Shown piece by piece: positions 31,957 to 32,150 of a stretch of 32,150 nt of DNA. Origin of the DNA: Desulfarculales bacterium UBA702 (GTDB lineage Bacteria; Desulfobacterota; Syntrophobacteria; Syntrophobacterales; Syntrophobacteraceae); contig DBMI01000037.1 in assembly GCA_002298165.1 (NCBI GenBank), forward strand, positions 1 to 32,150. The letters are read 5' to 3'. The stretch's first letter is position 1. Each line of letters opens with the position of its first letter. The position numbers were made by a program, and so were the translations under genes. The notes beneath the pieces are model-generated. The model was not told the origin of the DNA. It saw only the letters and a list, made by a program, of their open reading frames with translations, and did no database searches.

Positions 31957-32150
31957 CGGGTCGCTGTCAGTCATCTTCAAAACATTGACATCCCCGCCGC
32001 CTGCATAAGCATGTAACGGGGCCTGTCCGGCCGGTCCATTCCAGGTTGCATCGCCGTATCCCGTGGCATAAATATTCCCGCCGCCGTCTACAGCGATGCC
32101 ATAGCCGTAATCGGTACCTGCTGCCGACCCATGGAAGGTGTGCCACTGGT
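31006..32150 (-). CDS. Partial SBBP / YDG-repeat protein (paralogue)
   Basis: The 3' end of a second large repeat-protein gene; the 5' part lies beyond the window. The frame is open to the edge. From the edge inward it encodes one SBBP unit (QWHTFHGSAAG, WNGPAGQAPL), the KMTDSDP junction and nine units of about 35 aa (YADFGxxGLWAYDGTSW), ending in the same Ser-Glu-Asn-Ile-Leu-Arg-Val-Asn-Trp as the 930-aa protein. The last nine-unit region (31006-31956) has the same unit count and order, and the sequence is near-identical over long stretches. The TTG at 31980 is an internal codon, not the start. The full protein should be secreted like its paralogue. Confidence 0.92.
   Translation of the reverse strand, partial: QWHTFHGSAAGTDYGYGIAVDGGGNIYATGYGDATWNGPAGQAPLHAYAGGGDVNVLKMTDSDPVVVDFGSSGIWFHKDASWTSLSSDNPERMVFSPDSSTLFAVFGASGLWKYDGTSWSHLTGNRPQNMLVSGSKLYADFAGWGLWVYDGISWASLTGNNPKSMLVSGSKLYADFGAWGLWAYDGTSWAFLTWNSPEKMLGSGSKLYADFGRWGLWVYDGTSWASLTGNSPQNMLVSGSKLYADFADWGLWVYYGTSWASLTGNSPKSMLASGSKLYADFGALGLWAYDGTSWALLTRDSPKDMLVSGSKLYGDFGAVGLWAYDGTSWDYLTSSSPDKMLATGSKLYADFGTSGIWVYDGTSWDYISKGPSENILRVNW

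Overview
The window looks like a chromosome segment of an anaerobic deltaproteobacterium (Desulfobacterota, perhaps a Syntrophobacterales-type sulfate reducer or syntroph). This is inferred from protein families, not from a marker gene: a free-standing desulforedoxin, a tungsten aldehyde:ferredoxin oxidoreductase (AOR) with its own small ThiS/MoaD-like protein and 2x[4Fe-4S] ferredoxin, an Fe-S flavin old-yellow-enzyme reductase, and long secreted SBBP/YDG-repeat proteins. No rRNA, tRNA, CRISPR array or insertion sequence was recognised.

Layout. (1) 1-2400 is gene-poor and somewhat AT-rich. It holds a broken reverse-strand gene, one unrecognised 180-aa protein and a possible 43-aa small protein. 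(2) 2437-3812 encodes an exported TTHB210-like protein, an exported type-1 copper protein and a 41-aa desulforedoxin. (3) 3942-7071 pairs a 3-hydroxybutyrate-dehydrogenase-like SDR with an unusual 748-aa fusion of a ferredoxin-reductase-type flavoprotein and a patatin/DUF3734 lipase. (4) 7134-7901 is a dead thioredoxin reductase gene, followed by decayed sequence and an intact exported thioredoxin-fold protein. (5) 9142-13455 holds a 930-aa secreted repeat protein between two direct copies of a response-regulator 3' end. The right-hand copy is the intact regulator, with a sigma-54-like promoter; the left-hand copy is a truncated relic. (6) 13636-24244 is a catabolic island: GntR/FCD regulator with a palindromic operator, Fe-alcohol dehydrogenase, ThiS/MoaD-like protein, AOR, ferredoxin, enoate-reductase-like flavoprotein, metallo-beta-lactamase-fold hydrolase, MmgE/PrpD protein and a convergent DASS carboxylate transporter. 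(7) 24882-30239 has an FtsH protease, a GPR1/FUN34/YaaH-type membrane protein and a reverse-strand operon (hemerythrin-like Tat protein, nuclease-fold protein, TrkA-N potassium channel). (8) 30582-30752 encodes a 56-aa protein with four CxxC pairs. The right edge cuts through a close paralogue of the 930-aa repeat protein.

How the genes may work together. The best candidate for an undescribed system is the island in (6). It has uptake (DASS), hydrolysis (MBL fold), dehydratase/decarboxylase-type chemistry (MmgE/PrpD), C=C reduction (Fe-S flavoprotein lacking the usual catalytic Tyr) and alcohol/aldehyde/acid redox steps (Fe-ADH plus AOR plus ferredoxin), controlled by a local FCD regulator. 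The substrate cannot be read from the sequence; an unsaturated or lactone-type organic acid is a guess. The second candidate is the flavoprotein-patatin fusion. The third is the pair of repeat proteins, whose 105-bp repeats look homogenised between loci about 20 kb apart.
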